24,278 nucleotides of DNA from a virus (IMGVR_UViG_3300042298_003385:1-24278); one strand, 5' to 3'; shown: positions 1 to 7,684, numbered from the stretch's first letter. A program made the numbers and translations. Notes: generated from the sequence alone by a model not told the origin.

Positions 1-204
1 CCGGACGACTACAGCACGGCGACGCAAAAGAAGGACGAGCTCGAGACCCTCGACGTCGCGAACGTCACGGTCTGCTACCGCGACAACCACGGGCGGAAGC
101 TGTTCGGGAGGATTGCAGACCTCTCGTTCACCGATCAGATCCCGACGTGGTGGCGCGCGTCGGTGGCGATCCGCGAAGAAGCCTATAGCGAGGCGGTGGT
201 CTAG
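1..204 (+). CDS. Phage tail protein, C-terminal fragment
   Basis: The frame is open from the first base to a TAG at 202-204, giving the last 67 residues of a protein that starts outside the window. No named domain is recognisable. The segment is rich in beta-type residues, with a tryptophan pair near the end (PTWWRAS), and the next two genes are tail-tip-like. A tail or baseplate component, for example a distal-tail-like or minor tail protein, is the likeliest role by position. The stop shares its last G with the GTG start of the next gene, so the two are probably translationally coupled. Function is inferred from context only. Confidence 0.6.
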   Translation, partial: PDDYSTATQKKDELETLDVANVTVCYRDNHGRKLFGRIADLSFTDQIPTWWRASVAIREEAYSEAVV

Positions 205-1274
205 TGGCGCGGACGATCTCGACCACGCTGTGGAGGACCGACATCGACGGGAACCGGCTCGAGGATTTGAGCCGGTACCTCACCGAGGGCTCCGTCGAGC
301 TAAACACCGACCGCGTGTCGGGGAAGATGGCCGGGTACTTCTCGATCACCGAGCCCGATCGCATCCGCGCCTACACCGACTTCCTCGCGCCGACGCTGAC
401 GATCGAGTACGACGACGGGTCGCCGACGATCACGAAGTCGCTCGGCTTCTACTCCACGCGCACGGCTCCGGCGACCCGCACCCTCGAGCGACACGAGGCG
501 ACGTTCGAGGTCGAAGACCTCACGCGGCTCCTGTCGCTGTCGGCGTACACGGCGGTCGACAATGTCCCCGCGTCCACCAACATCGTCACCGAGGTCGAGG
601 CGACGATCGGCGAGGCGTCGATCACCCGCTACTCGCTGCCGACGACGAGCAAGACCACGCCGAAGGCTGTCACGTTCCCGATCGGCACGACGCGGCTCGA
701 GAAGGCGAACGACCTGCTCGGCTCTATCGGCTGGTACGCGCTGTTCCCCCGTCTCGACGGGAAGCTCACCAGCAAGCCCTACATCGACCTCGCGAACGCG
801 CAGCCGGTGATGACGATCGGCGACGGGGACCTCCTGGCGCCTATCGATGTGCAGAGCACCGACCAGACGCTCGTGAACGTCGTGATCGTCATCCGCGACG
901 ATCCCGCCCAGGCGTCGCTCTACGCGGTGGCGCGGAACGACGACCCGGGGTCGCCGACATCGACGGTGTCGGTCGGCTTCGAGTACACCCGCATCGAGCG
1001 GGTCGGCGATCTCCAGACTCAGACCGAGGTCGATGCGCTCGCGGCCCGGCTCCTGCGCGAAGCCCGGACCTACTACCAGACGGCGACGGTCAGGGTGTTC
1101 CCCGACACGGACTTCAGCGTCCACGAGGTCGTCGATCTTGCGCTGTCGGGTGAGCTCGCCGCGCTCAACGGGCGATGGTGGGTCCGCCGCTGGGCTCTCG
1201 GTCTCACCCCGGCGTCGTGCTACTACGATCTGGAGCTCAACCGCGTGACGACGGCGTCGGGGGGTGTGTTGTGA
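204..1274 (+). CDS. Minor tail / baseplate hub-like protein
   Basis: This 356-residue protein begins at a GTG that overlaps the upstream TAG by one base. It is mostly beta-structured, with a central ruler-like part that repeats phrases such as TTRLEKANDLLGSIGW, and has no signal peptide or membrane segment. Size, composition and position directly before the fibre gene fit a tail-hub or baseplate protein of siphoviruses (gp27/Tal-N-like fold), which would join the tail tube to the fibre. That assignment rests on gene order and general character, not on a diagnostic motif. The end overlaps the fibre gene by four bases. Codons end mostly in C, as in the head genes at the right of the window. Confidence 0.6.
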   Translation: MARTISTTLWRTDIDGNRLEDLSRYLTEGSVELNTDRVSGKMAGYFSITEPDRIRAYTDFLAPTLTIEYDDGSPTITKSLGFYSTRTAPATRTLERHEATFEVEDLTRLLSLSAYTAVDNVPASTNIVTEVEATIGEASITRYSLPTTSKTTPKAVTFPIGTTRLEKANDLLGSIGWYALFPRLDGKLTSKPYIDLANAQPVMTIGDGDLLAPIDVQSTDQTLVNVVIVIRDDPAQASLYAVARNDDPGSPTSTVSVGFEYTRIERVGDLQTQTEVDALAARLLREARTYYQTATVRVFPDTDFSVHEVVDLALSGELAALNGRWWVRRWALGLTPASCYYDLELNRVTTASGGVL

Positions 1275-2923
1275 CGAGTCTCGACGCGCTCAACCAGAGG
1301 ATCGAGAAGCTTATCGACAAGCGGGTCGAGCGGTACGCGCCGTTCCGCGCGGTCGTCAAGGCGGTCGGCACCGGCGTCGTCACGATCCGCCGCGTCGGTG
1401 CGAGCGCGAACGACAGCGAGGAGTACGCGCGCGTCGCCGGGTTCAACCTCCAGGTCGACGACGAGGTCGTGTGCATCGCGCTTAACGGGAAGCCGGTCGT
1501 GATCGGGCGGCTTCAGCGCGCGGCGATCACCGACCTCGATCTCACGGTGCAGGATCTCACCGTCACCGGCACGCTCACGGGCGGCGGTGCCGGAGCAACG
1601 GGACCGACCGGACCGACGGGACCCGCAGGCGCGAACGGCGCGGCGGGAGCGACCGGCGCAACGGGTCCGACGGGACCGACCGGATCGTTCACCGCACTCG
1701 GCTCCAACGGCATCGTCGCGCAGACGGCGACGACCCCGACGTTCGCCGCTCGCACGGTCACCGGCACGACGAACCAGATCACGGTAACCAACGGCGACGG
1801 CGTCTCCGGCAACCCGACGATCGCGATCTCGCGCGACCCGTCGGTCACCGGGAACGTGGTCGCCACTTTTGACGCAACGACGCCGCGTCCGGTGTTCCGC
1901 CTGAACACCGACAACAGCCTCGGTTCCGGTTCGTTGGGTGGATTCCAACTCTACCGTGGCGCGTCTCTCGCGGCCGAGTTCAAGGTGGACGCGGGCGGGA
2001 CCGTGGACTTCCGTTCGTTTTCCGCTGCCGGTTCGTTTCCGGATTTTCGGATATTTGCGCACCGCGACGTCAAGATCATTCCGGCAAACGAGGCAGCGGG
2101 CGAGGCGTTTCAATTTACCGTAGACACGGCAAGCACCGGCAGTTATGGTTATCTAACCTGCTACCAAGCAAAGGCCAACAACACGTCCGGCGCGCGGATT
2201 GTGCAAACAGGCGGGCCGGGACTCGCAATTGACGCAACCACGGGTTTCCTAAAGATTGGCGCGGCGTCTGCGGTGCCGGTGACAATCTCTCAATCTGGCC
2301 AAACAACGACGGTTGGCGGCAGCCTCGTGGTGAACGGCAACATCACCTCTGGCGATGCCACAACCGATACGATGACAACGGCCGGAACCCTAAACGTTGG
2401 CACAAATCTCTACCAGCAAACTGGCGAGCCGGTTCCGCTCCTTGACGCCGCGCGCACGTCCACAACAACGTTTGCAAGCACGACCGAAACATCTGTTATC
2501 ACCGGGGGATCGTATGCGCTAACTGCCGGTTCTGTGGTGCGCGGAAAGATGTGGGGGTTTTATGGCAACACCTCCGGCGCGGCGACGCTCACGATCACCT
2601 TCCGCCAGGGGACGACCGACGTCGTCATCATCGCGATCCCCGCGCTGTCGGCTCAGACCAACAGTGTCGCGAACTCGTTCTACTGCGAGTTCGAGGCGAA
2701 CGTCCTCACGACCACGACCGCGACCGGGATCGGCCGCGCGCAGGCCGTCAACAACGCCGACGCCGAGGGCGATGTCGCGGTCAACCGCATCGAGCTGTCG
2801 GCGAACCCGGTTACGATCGCATCGGCGGCGACGGCGTGGAACATCGCGCTTGACTACTCCACAACCACAACCGGGCAGCAGGCGACGGTGATGGGTGGCT
2901 ACATCGAGTACATCGTCGAGTAG
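1271..2923 (+). CDS. Tail fibre / receptor-binding protein with collagen-like stalk
   Basis: The gene starts at GTG 1271, inside the previous stop (GTGA). Longer in-frame starts upstream would overlap the hub gene heavily. The 550-residue product has an N-terminal segment (about 1-90) that looks like a compact OB/baseplate-attachment domain. A run of Gly-X-Y triplets rich in GPT and GAT follows at residues 108-138 (1592-1684), then a long beta-rich, Ser/Thr/Gly/Asn-rich region typical of trimeric phage fibres. It should bind the host surface. From about 1860 to 2560 the DNA is clearly less GC-rich and uses A/T-ending codons, unlike both ends of the gene, which suggests that the receptor-binding part was exchanged by recombination. 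Confidence 0.8.
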   Translation: MTSLDALNQRIEKLIDKRVERYAPFRAVVKAVGTGVVTIRRVGASANDSEEYARVAGFNLQVDDEVVCIALNGKPVVIGRLQRAAITDLDLTVQDLTVTGTLTGGGAGATGPTGPTGPAGANGAAGATGATGPTGPTGSFTALGSNGIVAQTATTPTFAARTVTGTTNQITVTNGDGVSGNPTIAISRDPSVTGNVVATFDATTPRPVFRLNTDNSLGSGSLGGFQLYRGASLAAEFKVDAGGTVDFRSFSAAGSFPDFRIFAHRDVKIIPANEAAGEAFQFTVDTASTGSYGYLTCYQAKANNTSGARIVQTGGPGLAIDATTGFLKIGAASAVPVTISQSGQTTTVGGSLVVNGNITSGDATTDTMTTAGTLNVGTNLYQQTGEPVPLLDAARTSTTTFASTTETSVITGGSYALTAGSVVRGKMWGFYGNTSGAATLTITFRQGTTDVVIIAIPALSAQTNSVANSFYCEFEANVLTTTTATGIGRAQAVNNADAEGDVAVNRIELSANPVTIASAATAWNIALDYSTTTTGQQATVMGGYIEYIVE

Positions 2924-2929
2924 GTCGCG

Positions 2930-3124
2930 ATGAGCAGGTCGGCGGTGCGATGTTGGGGATGCGGGACACGGCTGGGGTGGACCAGGGGCGCATACGTGAC
3001 GCCAGCCGCCGGGGCGATGGCGCGGCCGGCCGGTGATGTGGTGTACCTGCGATGTCCCACGTGCGGGCAGGAGCGGGTGTTTTTCATTGACAAGCGGGTG
3101 GTGTTGCCGCTGTCGGTAGACTGA
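2930..3124 (+). CDS. Small zinc-ribbon protein
   Basis: This 64-residue protein carries two CxxC knuckles, CWGC near residue 8 and CPTC near residue 42, spaced as in a zinc ribbon, and ends in a short beta-rich tail. It starts six bases after the fibre stop and is the last gene before the strong terminator at 3151-3192, so it ends the late tail transcript. No strong Shine-Dalgarno is visible. Similar tiny Cys4 proteins are common in phages and usually have no known role. It could bind nucleic acid or be a structural zinc module. Confidence 0.6.
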   Translation: MSRSAVRCWGCGTRLGWTRGAYVTPAAGAMARPAGDVVYLRCPTCGQERVFFIDKRVVLPLSVD

Positions 3125-3150
3125 TAGCAGGGGAATCTGTGGTGGCTCGG

Positions 3151-3192
3151 GCCGCCTGGGGTGCGCAGTGGGGCGCGCCTCGGGCGGCTTTT
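3151..3192 (+). terminator. Intrinsic terminator after the tail operon
   Basis: GCCGCC (3151-3156) pairs with GGCGGC (3183-3188). Inside it a nine-pair arm, 3158-3166 with 3173-3181 (two G-T pairs), closes a six-base loop. The hairpin is followed directly by TTTT. It lies 26 bases after the zinc-ribbon gene and before the ATG at 3212. It makes a translational start upstream of 3212 for the next gene unlikely. Confidence 0.85.
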
Positions 3193-3211
3193 CGTTTGTG
3201 GCGGGGATGCG

Positions 3212-3478
3212 ATGGCGCCGGCTGATGTGAGGGAACTGTTCAATCTCGTGCAGCTGCTGGGTGCGCCGCTGGTGGTGCTGTACGCGATCCACCGGGGGTG
3301 GCTGGCGACCAGGCGCGAGGTGGAGCTGTTGCAGAACTCGCTGGAGCTGCTGCAGGAGCGGTACGCGGTGCTGGAGCAGCAGATGCGCGAAGAGCAGGCA
3401 CGGATGCGCACGGAGCTGGAGTCGACGCGGACCCAGCTGATCGAGCTGCTGGCGAAGGACGCTGGTGGACCCGGCTGA
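3212..3478 (+). CDS. Small membrane-anchored coiled-coil protein, possible lysis accessory
   Basis: The start is taken at ATG 3212, because earlier in-frame starts lie in the terminator hairpin. The 88-residue product has one hydrophobic segment (about 10-28) and then an uninterrupted heptad-type, Leu/Glu/Gln/Arg-rich helix (about 35-82), so it is probably an N-in membrane anchor with a cytoplasmic coiled coil. It opens the lysis cassette in front of the endolysin. A holin partner, antiholin or spanin-like role is possible, but a better holin candidate lies at 5938-6159. The end overlaps the next small ORF by 14 bases. Confidence 0.6.
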   Translation: MAPADVRELFNLVQLLGAPLVVLYAIHRGWLATRREVELLQNSLELLQERYAVLEQQMREEQARMRTELESTRTQLIELLAKDAGGPG

Positions 3479-3620
3479 GCGTTGCAGTGTGTGCGACGGC
3501 GAGGGCTGGGTGATCGTCTGGGTGAGGACGGCGATTTCGGCTTACCGCGTCGGAACAGTGTGTCACGCATGCAATGGCTCAGGAAAGCGGCGGGCGGATG
3601 GAGTGGCGAACGATCGGTGA
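3465..3620 (+). CDS. 51-residue DnaJ-type zinc-finger protein
   Basis: A GTG at 3465 opens a 51-residue frame with two exact CxxCxGxG motifs, CSVCDGEG near residue 7 and CHACNGSG near residue 33. This is the arrangement of a DnaJ cysteine-rich finger reduced to one zinc site. The frame overlaps the end of the membrane-protein gene (14 bases) and the start of the endolysin gene (23 bases). It is easily missed because of its length. The motif pair is unlikely by chance. Role unknown: DnaJ-like single fingers are frequent phage orphans. It might help folding or bind RNA or DNA. Confidence 0.6.
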   Translation: MDPAERCSVCDGEGWVIVWVRTAISAYRVGTVCHACNGSGKRRADGVANDR

Positions 3621-4896
3621 CGTGCCGCTGAGTTTCTGGCGGCAGAAGCTGGAGGTCGCGGGGAGTCCGTTACAGGCGGAGGCGGCGGCGACGTGGGAGG
3701 CGGCGCGGCCGCATTCGGCGCTGGCGCTGGCGATGCTGTGGTGTGAGAGCCAGTTCGGGACGAGATTCAACCGGAACACGGTGACGAACCGGAACGCGTT
3801 CAACCTGCGGCCGCGGGGCGGGGATGGGTACCAGACGTTCGGGTCGTGGGCCGAGGGGATCGCGGAATGGCGGGCGCGTATCGCGGATCCGCTATACGCG
3901 TACGCGACGACGACCTCGGTGGCGGGGCTGGTGGCGGTGTTTGCGCCGGGGTGGGACGCGAACGATCCGGTGAGGTACGCGGCGACGGTGGAGAAGATGT
4001 TGGCGGCGTGGCCGCGGGAGGGGACGACGATGCCAACGTACGAGGTGGCTGGGCTGGGCGGGAAGCGGATCACGCTGCCGGTGCCGCTCGTGGTGCAGCT
4101 GGTGCCGGCGGGGCAGAAGAACCAGCGGCCGGGGATCAAGCGGCAGACGCCGGGGTTCTGGGTGCAGCACGAGACGGGGAATCCGGCAAAGGGCGCCGAC
4201 GCGGCGATGCATGCGCGGTGGCTGGCGAACGGCGCCGGCGGGCAGCAGCTCTCGTTTCACTTTGCGGTGGACGACAAGTTTATCTATCAGATGGTGCCGG
4301 TGGACGAGGTGACCTGGCAGGCGGCCGATGGGGCGGGGCCGGGGAACATGAGCGGCATCTCGTGCGAGCTGTGCATCAACGCGGGGATCGACGTGGCGGC
4401 GTCGCGCAGGAACGCGGAGGCGCTGGCGGCCGGGGTGCTCGCCGCACTGGGCATGCACGCGGACCGGGTGCGGCAGCACAACGCGTTTAGTGGCAAGGAC
4501 TGTCCGTCGCGGATGCGTCGCGAGGGGTACTGGCCGGCGTTTGTGGCCAACGTGGCAAAGCGGATCGGGTCGATCGAGCCGGTGGATCCGCCGAAGCCGC
4601 CGGTGGCGTTCGCGCAGCCGGGGGCGCGGCCGGCGTCGTGGAACGGGATGGACCAGGTGCTCGGGGGGGCGACGTTCCACGCGATCGGGCGGCGGGTGAC
4701 GGCCAAGGCGGGGGCGCGGTTCCGGCAGTACGCGGGGGCCAAGGCGCTGGAGACGCGGGCGCCCGCCACGGTGGAGGAGGTGCTCGAGGTGGAGTGGGCG
4801 GTGCAGGGTGACGGCACGTGGTGGTGGGTGACTGACGAGGGGCACCGGGTGCGGCAGGCGGAGACGGACTGCCGGGTGACGGTGGCGGTCGGGTGA
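3598..4896 (+). CDS. Endolysin: glucosaminidase-like domain plus zinc amidase
   Basis: The start is set at ATG 3598, with AGGAAAG about 11 bases upstream; an ATG at 3574 without a ribosome site would add eight residues. In the 432-residue product, residues 5-135 look like a glucosaminidase or lysozyme-type domain (WCESQFGT with Glu50 as likely acid, then NRNAFNLRPRGGDGYQTF). Residues 180-320 are an Amidase_2 (N-acetylmuramoyl-L-alanine amidase) domain with zinc ligands His191 (QHETGN), His294 (RQHN) and Cys302 (KDCPSR). Residues 355-430 resemble an SH3-type wall-binding tail. Two cuts in peptidoglycan, glycan and stem peptide, would follow. There is no signal peptide, so release should depend on the holin. 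The last four bases overlap the next start. Confidence 0.88.
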   Translation: MEWRTIGDVPLSFWRQKLEVAGSPLQAEAAATWEAARPHSALALAMLWCESQFGTRFNRNTVTNRNAFNLRPRGGDGYQTFGSWAEGIAEWRARIADPLYAYATTTSVAGLVAVFAPGWDANDPVRYAATVEKMLAAWPREGTTMPTYEVAGLGGKRITLPVPLVVQLVPAGQKNQRPGIKRQTPGFWVQHETGNPAKGADAAMHARWLANGAGGQQLSFHFAVDDKFIYQMVPVDEVTWQAADGAGPGNMSGISCELCINAGIDVAASRRNAEALAAGVLAALGMHADRVRQHNAFSGKDCPSRMRREGYWPAFVANVAKRIGSIEPVDPPKPPVAFAQPGARPASWNGMDQVLGGATFHAIGRRVTAKAGARFRQYAGAKALETRAPATVEEVLEVEWAVQGDGTWWWVTDEGHRVRQAETDCRVTVAVG

Positions 4897-5945
4897 GCGG
4901 CGCGGGGTGGAGCGAGGACGAGCTGGCGGCGCTGGCGTCGGGGTTCTCGTACCCGGAGTTCGACGAGTTGTTTCCGGGACGGCGGACGTATGACGCGTGG
5001 CGGCTGAAGCGGGCGGCGGTGGGCGCGCCGCGGGGGCTCGCCGGTGGGGCGACGGTGACGGTGGCTCCGGCGCCGGACGAGGACGACGTCGAGGCGTACT
5101 TCGCGACGCTGGAGCAGGCGGGCGAAGCGCGCGCGGGGATCAGCAGGACGCAGGAGTCGACGACGTTCACGCCGGCCGACAGGTTGCCGATCGGGGTGGC
5201 GTTCACGAGCGACTGGCACGTGGGGGCCGGGGGCGTCGACTACGCGCGGCTGCGGGCCGACCTGGAGGCGATCCGGGACACCGACGGCCTGTACGCGATC
5301 CACCTCGGCGATGTGCTCGAGAACACGAAGCCGCAGGGGAAGTCCGGGCCGGCGTTGTGGGGGGCGTTGTTTCCCTCGCCGGACGATCAGATCCGATACG
5401 CGGTGTCGCGGATGGAGATGGCGCTCGGGAAGTGGATCGCGCTCTGCCAGGGCAACCACGATGCGTGGGATGGCCGGTGGGCGGGGATCGACCGGCTGCC
5501 GCGGCTGGCGGAGCACCTCGGCTGCGCGTACTTCACCGAGCGCGGCGGGACGGTGCTGATCGAGCACGGTGGGCACCGGTACTGCGTGGTGGTGAAGCAC
5601 CAGTGGCGCGGGCAGGGGACGGTCAACAAGAGCAACTCGCAGCGGCGGGTGTGGGACGAGTGGCCGTGGGAGTGGCAGAGCGCGGACGTGGTGGCGCTGG
5701 GGCATACGCACGAGCCGCTGTGCGAGACGGTGCAGCGGCGGGGCGAGCCGGTGGTGTACCTGCGCTGCGGGACGTACAAGACCAAGGACGACTACGGCGA
5801 GCGGCTCGGGTTCCGGGCGGGGTACGGGGTGCCGGTGGTGGTGTTCTGGCCGGGGGAGCGGCGGTTCGTGCCGTTCCCAGGCGAGCGGTTCGACGAGGCC
5901 GTGGCGTTCTTGCGCGCGGTGCGGGGAGGTGACGGGAATGCGTGA
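4893..5945 (+). CDS. Calcineurin-like metallophosphoesterase with N-terminal DNA-binding-like segment
   Basis: The GTG at 4893 overlaps the endolysin stop (GTGA). The 350-residue protein has the full set of metallophosphoesterase motifs: SDWHVG (Asp107, His109), HLGD (Asp140), QGNHD (Asn188, His189), VKHQW (His236) and GHTHEP (His271, His273), so a two-metal site should be intact. Residues 5-45 (WSEDELAALASG, then YDAWRLKR) look like a small Myb/SANT-type helical domain, and residues 55-95 form a linker. Substrate unknown: DNA, a nucleotide or a cell-wall intermediate are possible. Its place inside the lysis cassette, coupled to both neighbours, is odd and suggests late expression. Confidence 0.85.
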   Translation: MSGAGWSEDELAALASGFSYPEFDELFPGRRTYDAWRLKRAAVGAPRGLAGGATVTVAPAPDEDDVEAYFATLEQAGEARAGISRTQESTTFTPADRLPIGVAFTSDWHVGAGGVDYARLRADLEAIRDTDGLYAIHLGDVLENTKPQGKSGPALWGALFPSPDDQIRYAVSRMEMALGKWIALCQGNHDAWDGRWAGIDRLPRLAEHLGCAYFTERGGTVLIEHGGHRYCVVVKHQWRGQGTVNKSNSQRRVWDEWPWEWQSADVVALGHTHEPLCETVQRRGEPVVYLRCGTYKTKDDYGERLGFRAGYGVPVVVFWPGERRFVPFPGERFDEAVAFLRAVRGGDGNA

Positions 5946-6159
5946 TGCGGTGATTCGTGGGGTGCGGACGTTCTTGCAGGCGTTCCTGGGCGTGTTCATC
6001 GCGCTCTCGACGAGCGGGGCGATGGGGATCGACAGCGTGCCGGACCTCCAGGTGTTGAAGCGGGCGGCGATCGCGGCGGGGTGGGCCGGGGTGGTGGCGG
6101 CGGTGTCGTTCGTGCAGAACGCGCTGGAGGATGCGAGCGGGCATCGCGGGTTGAAGTAG
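5938..6159 (+). CDS. Holin, r1t-like
   Basis: The start is ATG 5938, because GGGAGGTGA lies about seven bases upstream and inside the previous gene; the two genes overlap by eight bases. The 73-residue protein has two hydrophobic helices (about 11-29 and 42-62) with a short turn between them and a charged C-terminus. This is a class II holin layout resembling the r1t family (RTFLQAFLGVF, then AAGWAGVVAAV). It would form membrane lesions that free the endolysin. It is the last gene before the terminator at 6231. Confidence 0.8.
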   Translation: MRDAVIRGVRTFLQAFLGVFIALSTSGAMGIDSVPDLQVLKRAAIAAGWAGVVAAVSFVQNALEDASGHRGLK

Positions 6160-6178
6160 GTGTTGGGCGATCGCATGG

Positions 6179-6404
6179 AGCGTCACAAAAATCGTCACGA
6201 TTCTGCGTGACGCTGTGTGATGCGAGCAGGGAAGCGCCGGCCGGTGGGCCGGCGCTTCCTGTCTCTTTGGGTTCTGGTTGTCCTGAGTTTTGGTGCCAAA
6301 ACAGCGGGCGTGGAATGGGCGATACTGCCAGAGATTGGCTTTTGCGCGGAGATTCCTAGGGTTTTGGTGGTGCGAAAATAGCCATCGTCACAAACTCGTC
6401 ACGA
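6179..6404. other. Candidate attP region
   Basis: This gene-free stretch next to the 3' end of the integrase has the layout of a tyrosine-integrase attP. Two arm-like repeats flank it: 6181-6200 and 6386-6404, each two CGTCAC boxes 11-12 bases apart with an A-rich spacer. An inverted GTGACG sits at 6207-6212. Between them lie an exact palindrome, GTTTTGG-TG-CCAAAAC (6287-6302), and a second GTTTTGGTG (6361-6369), either of which could belong to the core. The stop codon of the integrase lies in the second arm repeat. The crossover core cannot be fixed without the attB sequence. Confidence 0.55.
6231..6268 (+). terminator. Intrinsic terminator after the lysis cassette
   Basis: A perfect 12-pair stem (6231-6242 with 6247-6258) with a four-base loop is followed by a T-rich stretch, GTCTCTTT. 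It follows the holin gene by 71 bases and should stop late transcription before the convergent integrase gene. Confidence 0.85.
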
Positions 6405-7544
6405 ACCGGTCGATTTTTTGGGGCGAATGGCGTCGGCAAGGCGGTCGGCGGCGGCTTGCTGCATGTCGGGAGTGACGTGCGAATAGCGGTCGAGGGTCAT
6501 TGCGACCTTGCTATGGCCGAGGCGTTCGGCGACCACCTTGGGATGCTCCCCGGCTTCGAGCATTAGGGTGGCTGCGGTGTGGCGAATGTCGTGGAAGCGG
6601 ATCTTGGGCACGCCGGCCTTTGCGCAGATCACCTCGAGGTGGTAGCTAACGCGGCCTTTGGTCAGGGGCAGGCGGTGCGGGTTGTCGTTGGTGAAGCACG
6701 GGTCGTCAGGGCCGACGGGGAACCGGCCCATCTGCTGGCGGTCTCGGTGCAGGCGGAGCTCGCGGACGATGTCGTCGGCAAGGGCGATGCGGCGCCGGCT
6801 GGTGGGCGTCTTCGGGTCGGAGACGGTGACGTGCCAGCGGTTGGGCGCGTGGACGCTGCGGACAACGCGAAGGAAGCGTCGTTCAAAGTCGATGTCGGAC
6901 CAGCGCAAGCCGAGCAGCTCGCCCAGGCGCATGCCCGTCGAGATGGCCAGGTAATAGAACGCGTAGAGGTCGTGGCCACGCGCGGCGTCGAGGAACAGGC
7001 GCGCTTGCTCGGACGACCAGGTGGCATCGATCGGCGCGCCCTGGCGCGGGGCGATCACGTCGGCGGTGACGTCGCGCGGGATCAGGTTCCAGGCAACGGC
7101 GCGACGCATCGCAGCGCGCAGGATCGAGATGATCTTGTGCACGGTCGACGCCGCAAGTTCGCGTGACTTGCGGGAGACGAGCGCGTGGACGTGGAGCGGC
7201 GTGAGCGCGCGCAGCTGCAGGGCGCCGATGTGCGGGGTGATGTGAGTGCGAATGGTGCCGCGGTAGCTCTCGACGGTAAGCGGGCGGATCGACGGCTCGA
7301 TGGCGACCAGCCACTCGTCGAGATACGCGGCAACGGTGATGCGGCGATCGCTGAGGAGCTCGCCGCGTTCGGCGGCGCCGAGCAACTCGCCGATCTTTGC
7401 CTCGAGCGCCTTGCGCGTGGTGGCGCTCAGGCGCCGCTGGCGCCGCTTGCCGGTCAGCGGGTCGGGACCGAGGTCAATCGTGGCGCGCCAGACGACGCCG
7501 CGCTCGTTCGTTTCCTTGCGAATGTTGTATCGGTTTCGTGTCAT
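6399..7544 (-). CDS. int: Tyrosine-recombinase integrase
   Basis: The start is the ATG at 7544, with GGGAG seven bases upstream; an in-frame extension to 7673 would cross the regulatory region and has no ribosome site. The 381-residue product has an N-terminal AP2-like arm-binding part (1-62), a SAM-like core-binding domain (66-160) and a catalytic domain with Arg206 (STGMRLGE), Lys245, His318-x-x-Arg321 (FHDIRH), His344 (RLGHS) and the nucleophile Tyr354 (LDRYSH). All key residues are present, so it should be active in integration and excision. It is transcribed toward the candidate attP, as in lambda, and its promoter region overlaps an SOS-type box. Confidence 0.95.
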   Translation of the reverse strand: MTRNRYNIRKETNERGVVWRATIDLGPDPLTGKRRQRRLSATTRKALEAKIGELLGAAERGELLSDRRITVAAYLDEWLVAIEPSIRPLTVESYRGTIRTHITPHIGALQLRALTPLHVHALVSRKSRELAASTVHKIISILRAAMRRAVAWNLIPRDVTADVIAPRQGAPIDATWSSEQARLFLDAARGHDLYAFYYLAISTGMRLGELLGLRWSDIDFERRFLRVVRSVHAPNRWHVTVSDPKTPTSRRRIALADDIVRELRLHRDRQQMGRFPVGPDDPCFTNDNPHRLPLTKGRVSYHLEVICAKAGVPKIRFHDIRHTAATLMLEAGEHPKVVAERLGHSKVAMTLDRYSHVTPDMQQAAADRLADAIRPKKSTGS

Positions 7545-7564
7545 AGCCACTCCCTTGCGTTTTA

Positions 7565-7576
7565 GAACAGGTGTTC
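7565..7576. promoter_or_regulatory. SOS/LexA-type box in front of the integrase gene
   Basis: GAACAGGTGTTC is a perfect match to the Gram-positive/actinobacterial LexA core GAAC-RNRY-GTTC. On the minus strand a CATAAT hexamer (7584-7579, one mismatch to the -10 consensus) would place the integrase transcript start near 7572, inside the box. No good -35 is visible. Binding is inferred; an eight-base core like this can occur by chance. Confidence 0.5.
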
Positions 7577-7684
7577 GTATTATGTCCGCGATGTTGCGTT
7601 GAGAGCTGTGACAGACAGCATGCAGACGTCCCCGACCGTGGTATTCTCGTATTGTCAAATCTCTACGCACCAATGGAGGCGCGG

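Noticed and set aside
4287-6176. A 629-codon open frame on the minus strand
   Set aside because: It is antisense to the endolysin and metallophosphoesterase genes, both with clear catalytic motifs. Its product is an Arg/Pro/His-rich shadow typical of high-GC antisense frames.
7545-7673. Longer integrase starting at 7673
   Set aside because: The extra 43 codons span the SOS-type box and -10 hexamer and lack a ribosome site, while ATG 7544 has GGGAG at proper spacing.
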